58,778 nucleotides of DNA. Origin: Candidatus Aminicenantota bacterium (GTDB taxonomy: Bacteria > Acidobacteriota > Aminicenantia > Aminicenantales > Aminicenantaceae). The notes below the pieces were generated by a model. That model was not told the DNA's origin. It saw only the letters and a list, made by a program, of their open reading frames with translations, and ran no database searches. Where the stretch lies: the NCBI GenBank assembly GCA_016783445.1, contig JADHWO010000008.1, positions 1 to 58,778 on the forward strand. Reading direction: 5' to 3'. This document shows, piece by piece, positions 44,174 to 51,650 of this stretch; within the stretch, counting starts at the first letter, position 1, and each line of letters begins with the position of its first letter. Position numbers and translations under genes: made by a program.

Positions 44174-44197
44174 CCATAAGGAATATTTATCTTATGG
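44174..44197. terminator. Putative bidirectional terminator between nhaC and kbl
   Basis: CCATAAG (44174-44180) pairs with CTTATGG (44191-44197) over a ten-base loop, with T-rich sequence on both sides, between convergent genes. Confidence 0.5.
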
Positions 44198-44216
44198 ATC
44201 CTGTTCTGTTTTTCTT

Positions 44217-45419
44217 TTATGAAATAACGTTGTATTTCTTTCCTACATTAGTAAAAGCTTCAATGGCTCTATCCAGGTGATGTCTTTCGTGAGCTGCAGA
44301 AAGTTGAACTCTTATTCTTGACTGTCCTTTGGGGACAACGGGATAATAGAATCCGATTACATAAATTCCTTGCTCAAGGAGGTCTCGTGCCATATCTTGG
44401 GAAAGCTGGGCATCGTTTTCAAATTTGCCGAGCATGATAGGAACAATAGGATGAACTCCCGGAGTTATTTCAAAGCCAGCTTCTGTCATCTTTTCTCTGA
44501 AGTATTTTGTGTTCTCTTCCAGTTTGTCCCTTAATTCTGTAGTCTCGGAAAGAAGGTCAAAAACTGCAATGGATGCTCCCACGACAGCTGGTGAAACAGT
44601 ATTGCTGAAGAGATAGGGTCTTGAACGCTGCCTGTAGAGCTCGATGAGTTCTTTTTTTCCAGAGATAAATCCGCCTGAGGCTCCTCCGAGCGCCTTTCCG
44701 AGAGTGCCTGTGATAATGTCTACTCTTCCCATCACTCCTCTGTATTCCGGGGTTCCTCTTCCTGTCTTGCCGATGAATCCTGTTGAATGGGCATCATCAA
44801 TCAGGACCAGGGTGTCATATTTATCTGCCAGGTCACAGATCTCATCCAGTTTTGCGATATCACCGTCCATGGAGAATACTCCGTCAGTGGCGACAAGTCT
44901 GTAGCGGAGCTCTTGCGTTTCTTTTAACTTTTCTTCCAGGTCAGCCATGTCAGCATGTTTATAAATATATCTCTGAGCTTTACAGAGTCGGATTCCGTCG
45001 ATTATGGAGGCGTGGTTAAGCTGGTCGGTGATAATGGCATCTTCTGCTCCTATAAGAGGTTCAAAGACTCCTCCGTTGGCGTCAAAGCAGGCTGCAAAAA
45101 GAATGGTGTCGTCTGTCTGAAGGAAATCAGAGATCTTTTTTTCGAGAATCTTATGAATGTCCTGAGTCCCGCAGATAAAGCGGACCGAGCTCATTCCGTA
45201 TCCCCATTCATCAAGAGCTTTATGGGCAGCTTCGATGACTTTAGGGTGGCTGGATAAACCTAAATAGTTATTTGCGCAAAAATTAAGAACTTCTTTTCCG
45301 CCTTTAACCTCAATTTCTGCGCCCTGGGGGGTCATGATGATTCTTTCACTTTTGTAAAGACCGGCATCATGAATGGATTGGATTTCTTTTGTTAAGTCTT
45401 CCTTTATCTTGCCGTACAT
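44217..45419 (-). CDS. kbl: Glycine C-acetyltransferase (2-amino-3-ketobutyrate CoA ligase)
   Basis: PLP enzyme that splits 2-amino-3-oxobutyrate with CoA into glycine and acetyl-CoA. 400 residues, the normal Kbl length. Landmarks: [20 protein letters not shown] near 46, [20 protein letters not shown] near 73, [20 protein letters not shown] near 203 and [15 protein letters not shown] near 238 with the PLP lysine. 8-amino-7-oxononanoate synthase is related, but [13 protein letters not shown] and the threonine dehydrogenase gene at 47.7 kb support Kbl. Shine-Dalgarno GGAGGT precedes the ATG. Confidence 0.93.
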   Translation of the reverse strand: MYGKIKEDLTKEIQSIHDAGLYKSERIIMTPQGAEIEVKGGKEVLNFCANNYLGLSSHPKVIEAAHKALDEWGYGMSSVRFICGTQDIHKILEKKISDFLQTDDTILFAACFDANGGVFEPLIGAEDAIITDQLNHASIIDGIRLCKAQRYIYKHADMADLEEKLKETQELRYRLVATDGVFSMDGDIAKLDEICDLADKYDTLVLIDDAHSTGFIGKTGRGTPEYRGVMGRVDIITGTLGKALGGASGGFISGKKELIELYRQRSRPYLFSNTVSPAVVGASIAVFDLLSETTELRDKLEENTKYFREKMTEAGFEITPGVHPIVPIMLGKFENDAQLSQDMARDLLEQGIYVIGFYYPVVPKGQSRIRVQLSAAHERHHLDRAIEAFTNVGKKYNVIS

Positions 45420-45489
45420 TAAGTACCTCCTTTATAAAATCTGAACTATATCAAAAATTAAAGAATAGGTCTATATTTTTTAATCCGTT

Positions 45490-45689
45490 GGAAGCATTTT
45501 TATTTCCGTGATGAAGAAACAGTCAGGCAAGCTGATTCGTCAGCCCGTGTATTTTCCCCAGCGAGGAAAATCCACTTATTCCTCGGCTCCCTCTCCTCTT
45601 TGAGGAACCAAACCCGCTCGCCTCCGGATGGCTTCCTAACCAGATTGCCTGACCTCCAAAAAAATTGTCATGGAAATAAGGATGTTTAC
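45490..45689. repeat. Repeat B2: second 200-bp MITE-like element
   Basis: Same length, ends and internal hairpins as B1. One terminal pair has changed (TTATTTCCGTGA opposite TCATGGAAATAA, still G-U pairable). No clear target duplication. It lies in the divergent gap between kbl and the aminopropyltransferase gene and accounts for most of that 321-base spacer. An open frame upstream of 45741 runs through it but is not considered coding. Confidence 0.83.
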
Positions 45690-45740
45690 ATCCAGGTTCG
45701 TGTGTTTTACTCTTTATTTTTTAATTGCTATAATCTTGCC

Positions 45741-46652
45741 ATGGTAAGCGAAGAATCTTATTATTCTGAGCATTTAACAGATTCATTTACAAGACGATTC
45801 AAGATAAACAAGCTTTACTTTCAGGGAAAGACAAAATATCAATTTGTCGAGTGTTTTTACAATCAATTTCTTGGCAAGGTTCTTTTTCTGGATAAAAGGA
45901 TTCAATCGGCACAGATAGATGAATACATTTACCATGAATCTTTGGTTCACCCTGTCCTTTTTTCTCATCCTTTCCCTCAAAAGGTTCTGGTCCTGGGAGG
46001 AGGAGAGGGAGCAACCATTAGGGAAGTGCTGAGGCACAGTACGATTGAGAAGGTAACCATGGTGGATATTGACAAGGAGCTTGTCGACATATGCCAGAAG
46101 TATTTGCCCGAATGGTCTGAGGGGGCTTTTTCAAATCCGAGGACAACTTTAATTTTTAGTGATGCCCGTCAGTTTATTAAGGAAACAAAGAATAAGTTTG
46201 ATGTCATTATTTCTGATCTTACTGAGCCGGTTGAGAAAGGGCCGTCCGTTTTTCTTTTCACAAAGGAATTTTTTGAGAAAGTTTTTGAAGTACTAAAAGA
46301 GGACGGCCTGTTTGTCCTTCAGGCAGGGAGCACTGACCCTTTTTATAATCAATTTTTCTGCTCCCTGGTAAAAACATTAGAAAAAGTTTTCCCTCTGGTC
46401 CGGCCTTACTGGACTTTTGTTCTTTCTTTTAGCATGCCCTGGGGATTTATTATAGCTTCAAAAAAGGAAGATCCACTAAAGATTAATGAAGAAGAAATTT
46501 TAAAAAAAATACGCAGTCGAAAAACCGAGAAACTTAAATTCTATCATCCCGGGCTTCATAAGGGATACTTTGCCCTACCCCTCTATTTAATAAAGAGCTT
46601 GAAGCAGGGGAAAGTTTTAACAGATAAGGAGCCTTTTATCTGGCAGCAATGA
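45741..46652 (+). CDS. Aminopropyltransferase, thermospermine-synthase-like
   Basis: Polyamine aminopropyltransferase that uses decarboxylated S-adenosylmethionine. 303 residues from ATG 45741; the longer frame extends into repeat B2 and is rejected. The cofactor loop reads LGGGEGATIREVLRH (86-99) and the acidic motif is SDLTEPVEKGPS (158-169), closer to ACL5-type thermospermine synthases (GGGEG, DLxDPxxxGP) than to SpeE (GGGDGG, DSSDPVGP). Its stop overlaps the next gene (ATGA), which encodes a SpeE-type paralogue. Product could be thermospermine, spermine or another long polyamine. Confidence 0.82.
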   Translation: MVSEESYYSEHLTDSFTRRFKINKLYFQGKTKYQFVECFYNQFLGKVLFLDKRIQSAQIDEYIYHESLVHPVLFSHPFPQKVLVLGGGEGATIREVLRHSTIEKVTMVDIDKELVDICQKYLPEWSEGAFSNPRTTLIFSDARQFIKETKNKFDVIISDLTEPVEKGPSVFLFTKEFFEKVFEVLKEDGLFVLQAGSTDPFYNQFFCSLVKTLEKVFPLVRPYWTFVLSFSMPWGFIIASKKEDPLKINEEEILKKIRSRKTEKLKFYHPGLHKGYFALPLYLIKSLKQGKVLTDKEPFIWQQ

Positions 46653-47497
46653 CCACAGGTAAAAAGAACCGCAAAGCAGATTTATCAGAGAGAAAAGAAT
46701 ACCATACCGAATCGAGCGGTGTTTTTTTTAAGACTAAAAAACTTCTGTACAGACAAAGCTCTCCCTATCAAAATATAGAAGTTATAAATAATGAGTATTT
46801 TGGAAGAGTCCTGCTCCTGGATGATCTTGTTCAGACTACAGAGAGAGACGAATTTTTTTATCATGAAATGCTTGCTTTCCCCGCTTTAGTAACGCATTCT
46901 TCCCCTCAGGACATTCTTGTTATCGGCGGAGGAGATGGGGGAGTCCTCAAGGAAATTCTTCGTAATCCTGTACGATATGCCTGCTTAGTCGAGATTGATA
47001 GTCAGGTCATAGAAGTATCCCGGAAATATTTCCCCTGGCTTTCTCCATCTTTAAAAGATGAGAGAGCAGAACTCGTTATTGCTGACGGAAGAGAATTTAT
47101 TGAAGGAATAGAGAAAAAATTCGATATCGTTTTTGTTGACTCATCTGATCCTGTAGGTCCGTCCGCTTATCTTCATGAAGAGGAATTTTTCTTGAAGCTG
47201 AAAAAATGCCTTAAACCTGAAGGTATAGTAGTTGCTCAGGCTGGCTCGCCCTTTTATCATCTGGAATCCATCAAGGAGAAAAATAGTTACCTCAAGAAAC
47301 TGTTTAAGGTTGTCTGTTTTTATATAAGCCCTGTTCCGACTTATCCTGGAGGAAGCTGGTGCTATGTTTTTCTGTCAGATGAAGTTCAGCCATTAGATAT
47401 AAAAAGAGATCCTCCTGCAGGACTTAATTATTTTAATCTGGATATCCACCGGGCAGCATTTTCTCTTCCCAATTTCTTGAAGGAAAAACTGGATTAG
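46649..47497 (+). CDS. speE: Spermidine synthase (polyamine aminopropyltransferase)
   Basis: Transfers aminopropyl from decarboxylated SAM, classically to putrescine. 282 residues with the Rossmann loop VIGGGDGGVLKEILR near 91, LVEIDSQVIEVSRKYFP near 108, FVDSSDPVGPSAYLHEEEFF near 151 and PTYPGGSWCYVF near 232, all typical of SpeE. Translationally coupled to the upstream paralogue. No speD or arginine/ornithine decarboxylase gene is in view. Confidence 0.92.
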   Translation: MTTGKKNRKADLSERKEYHTESSGVFFKTKKLLYRQSSPYQNIEVINNEYFGRVLLLDDLVQTTERDEFFYHEMLAFPALVTHSSPQDILVIGGGDGGVLKEILRNPVRYACLVEIDSQVIEVSRKYFPWLSPSLKDERAELVIADGREFIEGIEKKFDIVFVDSSDPVGPSAYLHEEEFFLKLKKCLKPEGIVVAQAGSPFYHLESIKEKNSYLKKLFKVVCFYISPVPTYPGGSWCYVFLSDEVQPLDIKRDPPAGLNYFNLDIHRAAFSLPNFLKEKLD

Positions 47498-47661
47498 TTA
47501 TATTCACAATAAGACAGAAAAACAGACAGCAAGAATTCTCAAAAAGAACAAAAATACTGTTTTAAGTGAAAAGAGATCAGAGATTCAGTAAGCTCCTAAT
47601 TGTGATCAAATTAAATTGAGTCTAAGCTTAAACTTTTCTTGATGTTGAGACTTCCAGATTG

Positions 47662-48642
47662 TTAATAATTCAGTTTTCCTTCAGCGTGGCGCTTGGTGAG
47701 AGCTTCGAGCATATCCTTGGTCATTGCGGCTAAGTCATAGCTCGGCTCCCATCCCCATTCCTCGCGGGCTGCCGAATCATCAAGAGAGTTGGGCCAGGAG
47801 TCAGCGATGTCCTGCCGAAAATCAGGTTCGTACTCACATGTAAACTCGGGAATAAACTTTTTGATCTCATCGGCTAGTTCCCCGGCGGAAAAGCTCATGG
47901 CCGATACATTAAAGTCTGAATGGTGTTTTAGCTGGGAAAAATCAATCTCCATTATATCTATGGCTGCTTTGAGGCAGTCGGGCATATACATCATTGGGAG
48001 CCTTGTGTCTTCTCTTACAAAGCAGGTGTATTTTTTGTTTTTTACAGCTTCAAAATAGATAGCAACAGCATAGTCTGTTGTGCCTCCCCCGGGCAGCGTC
48101 TCGTAGCTTATAATGCCGGGATAGCGGCAGCCACGTATATCAAGGCCAAAACGCTTGACATAATAATCACAGAGGAGTTCTCCGGCAACCTTAGTGACTC
48201 CGTACATCGTTTTTGGTCTTAGGATTGTTTCTTGAGGTGTGTTGTCGAGAGGAGTTTCGGGTCCAAAAGCAGCAATGGAGCTGGGAATAAAAATTCTGGC
48301 CATTTCATGTTCGAGGGCCACTTCAAGAATGTTATAGGTTCCGTTCATGTTTACATCCCAGCAGAGTTTGGGATTTTTTTCTCCTACAGCGGAGAGGATT
48401 GCAGATAAATGATAGATAGTGTCAATATTGTATTTTTTTACGACTTCCTCGATTGTTTCCTTCTGTGCGACATTGATAAATTCAAATGGGCCGGAGTCGC
48501 AGAGCTCAGGGCTGGGTTTGGTTTTGTGTCCTGTCGCAAGGACGTTATCATTGCCGTATTTCTTTCTTAAAGCCATGGTCAATTCAGAGCCGATCTGCCC
48601 AACTGAGCCTGTGACCATGATTTTTGTCATTTCTTTTGCCAT
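47662..48642 (-). CDS. tdh: L-threonine 3-dehydrogenase, SDR (epimerase-like) type
   Basis: Oxidises threonine to 2-amino-3-ketobutyrate with NAD+. 326 residues of extended SDR fold: cofactor loop TGSVGQIGSELTMALRKKYG near 11, YHLSAILSAVGEKNP, PSSIAAFGP near 120, catalytic YGVTK near 147, then RYPGIISYETLPGGGTTDYA, which is characteristic of SDR-type threonine dehydrogenases rather than the zinc-dependent Tdh. Product feeds Kbl (44.2 kb). Preceded by AGGAGG-like ribosome site and a strong promoter. Confidence 0.9.
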   Translation of the reverse strand: MAKEMTKIMVTGSVGQIGSELTMALRKKYGNDNVLATGHKTKPSPELCDSGPFEFINVAQKETIEEVVKKYNIDTIYHLSAILSAVGEKNPKLCWDVNMNGTYNILEVALEHEMARIFIPSSIAAFGPETPLDNTPQETILRPKTMYGVTKVAGELLCDYYVKRFGLDIRGCRYPGIISYETLPGGGTTDYAVAIYFEAVKNKKYTCFVREDTRLPMMYMPDCLKAAIDIMEIDFSQLKHHSDFNVSAMSFSAGELADEIKKFIPEFTCEYEPDFRQDIADSWPNSLDDSAAREEWGWEPSYDLAAMTKDMLEALTKRHAEGKLNY

Positions 48643-48692
48643 TTTTTTCCTCCAGATGATATGAGTTATTTATTTTTTATTTAAGAGAATTA

Positions 48693-48721
48693 CTTATATC
48701 CTGCTTAAAAAAAGTTGTCAA
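48693..48721 (-). promoter_or_regulatory. Strong sigma-70 promoter for tdh
   Basis: Minus strand TTGACA (48721-48716), exactly 17-base spacer, TATAAG (48698-48693). Transcription would start near 48686, leaving a 44-base leader before the ATG at 48642. Confidence 0.7.
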
Positions 48722-48943
48722 CTGGAAACTATTGGAAACTGTAGGGCTAGATATTTAAAATTTTAATAATTTTAGCTATTTTAGGATAATGAAGAAGAAA
48801 AACAAGACTTCGAGGTAACAGCAGATAAAAAGATAAGCTCGAGAAGTAATACATGTATAGCTCAAGGTTTTTATTTTTTCCGCAATTGTATATCTCTGGG
48901 TAAAGAAGCAGCTTTTTGATTGAGCCCATATGTAATATAATAA

Positions 48944-49197
48944 GGAAGCATCTTTTTTCCGTGATGGTCTAATATGGGTATTTGGGAATGTCTTAGCTTC
49001 CGTTCAGATTTTTCACGCCATTCCTTCATTATTCTATTTAATGCCTATGCGAAGGCAGTGGGTGAAAAAAACCGTTTGAAGGCTGAGCGGGCACGGTTCC
49101 TCTCCGGGATGGAGAGGAGAGCGAAGCCTGAAATCGAGCAGCTTTTGACTCGCCGGGGCAAAAGTTGTGTGTTTTCTGAATCCACTGGCCTGAGCTT
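48944..49197 (+). repeat. Composite repeat: B-type left end, D fragment and element C2
   Basis: Begins with a near-copy of the B left end (48944-48964, GGAAGCATCTTTTTTCCGTG). A fragment with GCTTCCGTTCAGAT (about 48974-49012) follows, then C2 proper (49049-49197). C2 has closing stem CAGTGGGT/ATCCACTG (49056-49063 with 49180-49187), variable hairpin CCTCTCC/GGAGAGG (49099-49117) and CTTTTG/CAAAAG around TCGCCGGGG. It occupies much of the 782-base tdh-hal gap; the rest (48722-48943, 49198-49424) is AT-rich with no gene seen. Confidence 0.78.
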
Positions 49198-49424
49198 ATA
49201 CATACTCGGTGTCCGGCTTCACCGGATTCCCTAAAAGAGCAATTCAGGAAGGCTAAATCTTCAAAGTCGCTTCATCCATCCCCAAATACCTTTATGATAT
49301 GGTAAATTTAATCATTTTTTACGGAGAAATAATCTTTATAAATAATAATAATTTCTTGCCTTCTCGTGTCTGTTCTTATAGAGTTTTATGTTTAAACAAG
49401 TTTAAAACTTAAGGAGGAGTAACC

Positions 49425-50948
49425 ATGACAATCACCCTTGATGGACATGACCTTACTATAGAGAAAGTTGTGAAGGTTGCACGGGAAAATGAAAGCATTG
49501 CCGTACATCCTGATGCAATAAAAAAGATTCAAAAATGCAGAGACCTTCTTGAGGATAAAATAGAAAAAGGGGAGATAATGTACGGGGTCAACACAGGAAT
49601 TGGAGAGCTCTCAGAAGTTGTATTAACTCAAGAACAGGTAAAAAAATACCAGCGGTATTTAATTTACAGCCATGCAGCAGGATACGGAAAGCCTATGCCC
49701 ATCGAAGTTGTACGGGCAGCTATCCTGAGCCGTATAAACTGCCACTGCCATGGTCATTCAGGCTTAAGGCCCGTTATAGTCAAGACTCTGGAGGAAATGC
49801 TTAACAAAGGAGTTACTCCGATAATGTGTGAGAAGGGTTCGGTTGGAGCATGTGGTGATCTATCTCCTATGGCTCAGATGGCTCTTGTGCCCATGGGTGA
49901 AGGAGAGGCTTTTTATAAAGGCGAACGCTTACCTGCAAAGGAAGCGATGGAAAGAGCAGAAATTCCAACTATTGTCTATGAAGCCCGTGACGGTTTGGCA
50001 ACAATTAACGGAGCCAATGTGATTGCTGGCCTTGGAGCTTTAGAGATATACGATGCAGAATGCTGGATTAAGAATTCGGAGATTGTCGCAGCAATGACTT
50101 TAGAGGTTCTAAACGCTAACATGAAAGCTTATGATGAGAGGCTGCAGAGAGTCCGGGGTTATCCGGGAGCCCTGGATTCTTGCGAAAACATCAGACAGAT
50201 AACCGAGGGAAGTCAGCTATTAGCTCAAAAAGGAAAAAAAATCCAGGATTCCTACAGTTTACGGAGTACTCCTCAGGTGGTAGGAGCAGCCCGCGATGCT
50301 CTCAAATGGGCCCGCTATATGATTGAGATCGAACTTAATGGGGCCGCTGATAATCCAACTTTTTTCCCAGAAGAAGGGCTTGTTCTTACAGGAGCCAATT
50401 TTCAGGGCACCCCTATGGCTTTTGCACTTGAGCTTTTAGGGATAGCCATCACTACAGTCTGCGTGCTTTCTGAGAGAAGGGTGAACAGAATGATGAATCC
50501 TCACCTGAGTATGGGATTGCCTGCTTTTTTAACCAAGGGAGCAGGGATGTTTTCTGGTTTGATGCTTTCTCAATATACGGCTGGTGCATTGATATGCGAG
50601 AATAGAATCCTTTCTCATCCAGCGGCCACAGGTTCAATTCCTGCTGCGGCAGACCAGGAAGACTTTGTTAGTATGGGTATGACCACAGCTCTTAAGACCA
50701 AGCAGATTATTGACAATGCTCAGGCAGTGCTTGCTGTAGAATTTATGGCAGGCGCCCAAGCAATAGATTTTCGTAAGCCCATAAATCCGAGCAAAGGAAT
50801 CCAGGCAGCCCATGATGTTATTCGAAAACATGTCGACCATCTTGAGGAAGACCGCCCTCTTTATGGTGATATTAACAAGCTTAAGGAAGTTGTGGAGTCC
50901 GGAGAGATATTAGAAGCAGTTGAGAAGGCAGTCGGCACCCTTAAATAA
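49425..50948 (+). CDS. Histidine ammonia-lyase family protein with Ala-Cys-Gly cofactor triad
   Basis: Aromatic amino acid lyase family, 507 residues, the usual HutH length. It should eliminate ammonia from histidine (to urocanate) or a related amino acid. The MIO-forming triad normally Ala-Ser-Gly is Ala142-Cys143-Gly144 in EKGSVGACGDLSPMAQ. HAL-like residues are SHAAGYGKP near 84, the SENK-like ICENRILSHPA near 391 and SIPAAADQEDFVSMG near 405. No hutU, hutI or hutG is nearby, so histidine degradation is not demonstrated. Shine-Dalgarno AAGGAGGAG precedes the ATG. Confidence 0.88.
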   Translation: MTITLDGHDLTIEKVVKVARENESIAVHPDAIKKIQKCRDLLEDKIEKGEIMYGVNTGIGELSEVVLTQEQVKKYQRYLIYSHAAGYGKPMPIEVVRAAILSRINCHCHGHSGLRPVIVKTLEEMLNKGVTPIMCEKGSVGACGDLSPMAQMALVPMGEGEAFYKGERLPAKEAMERAEIPTIVYEARDGLATINGANVIAGLGALEIYDAECWIKNSEIVAAMTLEVLNANMKAYDERLQRVRGYPGALDSCENIRQITEGSQLLAQKGKKIQDSYSLRSTPQVVGAARDALKWARYMIEIELNGAADNPTFFPEEGLVLTGANFQGTPMAFALELLGIAITTVCVLSERRVNRMMNPHLSMGLPAFLTKGAGMFSGLMLSQYTAGALICENRILSHPAATGSIPAAADQEDFVSMGMTTALKTKQIIDNAQAVLAVEFMAGAQAIDFRKPINPSKGIQAAHDVIRKHVDHLEEDRPLYGDINKLKEVVESGEILEAVEKAVGTLK

Positions 50949-51040
50949 ATCAGGTTTTTATCCATAAAATTTTTATCCTTTTGTGTGGGGATAATGGGCA
51001 AAAAAAGTAATAACACATTAAGGATATTTGGAGAACAACC

Positions 51041-51619
51041 ATGAAAAAGTCACTGGGAGCGAAAACAATCATTTATCCGGCTCCTGTGTTAGTGGTGGGA
51101 ACTTATGACGTGGCTGGAAAGCCGAATGTGATGACTGCTGCATGGGGAGGAATATGCTCTTCCAAACCGCCAGCTGTTTCAGTCTCTCTCAGGAAAGCCA
51201 CTTATACATACGGAAATATTATAGAAAGAAAAGCATTTACTGTAAACATCCCTTCAGAGACTCATGTGAAGGAGGCCGATTTTTTCGGGATTGTTTCAGG
51301 TAAAGAAGAGGATAAGTTCTCTGCTGCTGGATTTACTCCTGTTAAAAGCAGTCTTGTTGATGCTCCTTATGTCAAAGAATTTCCTCTTGTCCTGGAGTGT
51401 CAGCTGCTCCGCGTTGTTGAAATAGGACATCATACACAATTTATTGGGGAGATAATGGATGTCAAAGTTGAGGAGTCTGTGATCGGAGAAGATGGGCTTC
51501 CTGATATAGATAAAGTGAAACCTATTGTATTCACTCCAGAAAGCCGTGCTTATTATGGAGTTGGCAGATGTCTTGGTAAAGCATTTTCCATGGGAAAAAA
51601 GATTAAAGATCTACAATAA
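51041..51619 (+). CDS. Flavoredoxin / flavin reductase-like FMN-binding protein
   Basis: 192-residue protein of the flavin reductase-like (split-barrel) fold. [40 protein letters not shown] near 29 and [19 protein letters not shown] near 57 are typical flavoredoxin signatures, as is the late [18 protein letters not shown]. Flavoredoxins carry electrons via FMN in strict anaerobes. The partner here is unknown. Confidence 0.87.
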   Translation: MKKSLGAKTIIYPAPVLVVGTYDVAGKPNVMTAAWGGICSSKPPAVSVSLRKATYTYGNIIERKAFTVNIPSETHVKEADFFGIVSGKEEDKFSAAGFTPVKSSLVDAPYVKEFPLVLECQLLRVVEIGHHTQFIGEIMDVKVEESVIGEDGLPDIDKVKPIVFTPESRAYYGVGRCLGKAFSMGKKIKDLQ

Positions 51620-51650
51620 AAACTGAGAGCAGGGCTGATTTTTCTGCAGA

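Noticed and set aside
45600-45740. N-terminal extension of the first aminopropyltransferase frame
   Set aside because: The extension reads through repeat B2, has no ribosome site and no family counterpart; ATG 45741 gives the normal length.
48974-49234. 86-residue open frame in the tdh-hal spacer
   Set aside because: It coincides with repeat element C2, whose conservation follows hairpin pairing rather than codons.
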